A stretch of DNA of 64,000 nucleotides from Streptomyces specialis (GTDB lineage: Bacteria > Actinomycetota > Actinomycetes > Streptomycetales > Streptomycetaceae), in contig NZ_LN929769.1 of NCBI RefSeq assembly GCF_001493375.1, forward strand, positions 1-64,000. Direction: 5' to 3'. Positions 62,682 to 64,000 of this stretch are shown here, in pieces. A program made the position numbers and the translations under genes. Below the pieces are notes generated by a model, which worked only from the letters and a program-made list of their open reading frames with translations, was not told the origin of the DNA and did no database searches. Numbering within the stretch: the first letter of the stretch is position 1; the number at the start of each line of letters is the position of its first letter.

Positions 62682-63230
62682 GTGAGCGTGGAGAGCAAGG
62701 GCGTCGTGACGGGGGCCAAGGAGACACTGGCCGGATTCAGGGAGTTCCTGACCCGGGGGAACGTGGTGGAGCTGGCCGTCGCGGTCGTGGTCGGCACCGC
62801 TTTCACGAACATCGTGAATTCGGTGGTCCAGGGCATGATCAACCCGGTGGTGGGAGCCTTCGGCACCCAGAACCTCGACGCCTACTCGTCCTGCCTGCGT
62901 GGCCCCTGCGTGGACAACCCCGAGGGGGAGGCCGACGAGGGCATCCTGCTCCACTGGGGTTCGGTGCTGAGCGCCACGCTCACCTTCCTGATCACCGCGG
63001 CCGTGGTGTATTTCCTGATGATCCTGCCGATGACCCGCTACCTGGCGCGGCGCAGGGCCAAGGACGCCATCGAGCCGCAGCCCCCGGCCAAGACGGAGCT
63101 GGACATCCTGGCCGAGATCCGCGACGAGCTGATCGCCCAGCGCGCGGACCGGGACGGCCGGGCCGGCACCCAGGTGACGGTGGGCGCGCCGCGCTCCGGC
63201 GACGGGGACGCGGAGCGCGGCCCGGCGTAG
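62682..63230 (+). CDS. mscL: Large-conductance mechanosensitive channel
   Basis: The 182-residue protein starts at GTG 62682. GFREFLTRGNVVELAVAVVV, GTAFTNIVNSVVQGMINPVV and the second helix LTFLITAAVVYFLMILPMTR are the MscL pore and TM2 helices, with a cytoplasmic bundle and a polar C-terminal tail (AEIRDELIAQRADRDG). It opens under membrane tension to release solutes on hypo-osmotic shock. Length and charge pattern are as usual in actinobacteria. Confidence 0.97.
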   Translation: MSVESKGVVTGAKETLAGFREFLTRGNVVELAVAVVVGTAFTNIVNSVVQGMINPVVGAFGTQNLDAYSSCLRGPCVDNPEGEADEGILLHWGSVLSATLTFLITAAVVYFLMILPMTRYLARRRAKDAIEPQPPAKTELDILAEIRDELIAQRADRDGRAGTQVTVGAPRSGDGDAERGPA

Positions 63231-63240
63231 CCGCGCGGGC

Positions 63241-63912
63241 TCAGAGGTGGTGCGGCGGCTTCTCGCTGAGGAAGCGGGCCAGGTCGCCGGCGCCGCTGCC
63301 CTCGGCCGGCGACTCGCCCCAGCCGTGGTCGGCGTCGTCCGCCGACCCGCGCTCCAGCGGGTCGTCGAAGACCAGCCGGGCCAGGGGATCGGGCGTGGAC
63401 GGTCCGGGCCGCGCGGTGTCGCTCATGGTCCCAGGGTACGGCCGGTCCGGAGACAGCGGCGGGCCGAGCGTCTCGTGCCACCACCGGTCCCGGCCGGGCA
63501 CCCATGGCACGGGCCGGGGAAGCTGGCCGATCACCAGCACGTCGCGCACGGCCGGGCAGCCCGCCAGCGCCCGGTCCAGGCCGGACTTGACGGCGTGCAC
63601 CTGGCCGTCGAGCCGGCAGGCGTCCGCCGTGAGGACCACGGTCGCGCGGGAGTCGTTGACGCGGTCGCGGATGACGGCATGGTGGCTGCCCAGGGGCAGC
63701 GTGAGCCGGGTCGCCGACAGCCGGAGGCAGGCCAGCGTCACGACCACGGACTCCAGGGACATCGGCAGCAGCACCGGCACCGTGTCACCGGCACCGACGC
63801 CGAGGCCGGAGAGGACCTCGGCCGCCCGGTCGGACTGGCGCAGCAGTTGCGCGTGGCTGAGCACATCGGCCGGGGCGCCGGACTCGCTTCCCCGGCCGCG
63901 TTGTTCGGACAT
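63241..63912 (-). CDS. N-terminal AMP-binding-domain protein, short
   Basis: The 223-residue protein shows DVLSHAQLLRQSDRAAEVLS, LGVGAGDTVPVLLPMSLESV and VTLACLRLSATRLTLPLGSH, as in the N-terminal part of acyl/acetyl-CoA synthetases, plus WWHETLGPPLSP. The adenylation core (SGTTGxPK) and the C-terminal domain are absent, so it cannot activate an acid in the usual way. Such short forms are seen as single genes; the role is unknown. A long acidic Pro-rich tail ends HHL. Confidence 0.7.
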   Translation of the reverse strand: MSEQRGRGSESGAPADVLSHAQLLRQSDRAAEVLSGLGVGAGDTVPVLLPMSLESVVVTLACLRLSATRLTLPLGSHHAVIRDRVNDSRATVVLTADACRLDGQVHAVKSGLDRALAGCPAVRDVLVIGQLPRPVPWVPGRDRWWHETLGPPLSPDRPYPGTMSDTARPGPSTPDPLARLVFDDPLERGSADDADHGWGESPAEGSGAGDLARFLSEKPPHHL

Positions 63913-63986
63913 GCCGTGCAGCTTTGCCGGAGGCGATGGACAAGCGATAAACGTCCGCTGGACGCCGCAGCCCAGGAGGAGCGCGC

Positions 63987-64000
63987 GTGATACGGATGAG
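63987..64000 (+). CDS. Start of a gene running out of the window
   Basis: GTG at 63987, preceded by caggaggagcgcgc, starts V-I-R-M and the window ends at base 64000. The ribosome site is strong, so a gene begins here. Nothing can be said of its product. Confidence 0.5.

Overview
The window is high-GC actinobacterial DNA and most probably a Streptomyces chromosome. Supporting genes are an F420 cofactor synthase (FbiC), an AfsR-type SARP regulator with small secreted or repeat proteins beside it, SepX, and many GTG starts with GTGA/ATGA overlaps. The flanks (about 0.1-27 kb and 51-64 kb) look like ordinary core chromosome. About 28-51 kb is an accessory island that is visibly lower in GC (judged by eye, not computed).

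The sequence is a draft assembly. At least six places carry degraded copies of Illumina Nextera adapters: 1-110, 20667-20750, 21865-22033, 25081-25145, 26841-26938 and 51177-51300. At 21865-22033 the adapter is followed by the index bases ttctgcct, and at 26874 by agaggata. These match the i7 703 and i5 503 Nextera indices as I remember them. Two of the joins fall inside genes (the TM2 protein and sepX) whose two halves lie on either side in the right order, so gene order there is probably right although the bases between are synthetic. Homopolymer frameshifts in glp and the acyltransferase are probably also assembly errors.

Layout. 0.1-16.3 kb: PQQ-propeller protein (5' incomplete), membrane endonuclease/exonuclease/phosphatase-family protein, SDR, F420H2-type NADP reductase homologue, two small DHHP-motif proteins downstream of a 978-residue AfsR/SARP regulator, a Tat-exported PHP hydrolase, fbiC and an overlapping ADP-ribosylglycohydrolase. 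16.3-22 kb: UvrD-like helicase and EndoQ-type PHP nuclease, a small secreted peptide, a TIGR00725-like protein, TM2, DUF2752 and SelT/W-like proteins. 22-27 kb: a 17-residue hydrophobic peptide with its own terminator, an OafA-like acyltransferase with SGNH domain, and an M1 aminopeptidase.

28-51 kb is a defence island beside the 3' end of a tRNA-Ala. Its centre is an Ssp-type DNA phosphorothioation cassette: cysteine desulfurase, DUF4007 protein, large P-loop ATPase and PP-loop sulfurtransferase, in the order sspABCD and ending in a strong terminator. Transcribed the other way is a tightly coupled operon of helicase, HSP90-like (GHKL) ATPase and PLD nuclease, a plausible cognate restriction arm. 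Beyond a decayed IS lies a coupled GIY-YIG nuclease plus a 663-residue DGQHR (DndB-like) protein. An Mrr-like nuclease with membrane helices, an HNH protein, an intact IS5-family element with a TAA target duplication that splits a wHTH gene, an integrase-like gene and transposase remnants fill the right half.

51-64 kb is core chromosome: sepX, a RimJ-type acetyltransferase, mogA/moaC/glp (molybdenum cofactor), galU, 5-formyl-THF cyclo-ligase, penicillin-acylase-family protein, a CPA antiporter, an FmdB-type zinc ribbon, MTA phosphorylase, a SAF-domain protein, mscL and a truncated AMP-binding protein.
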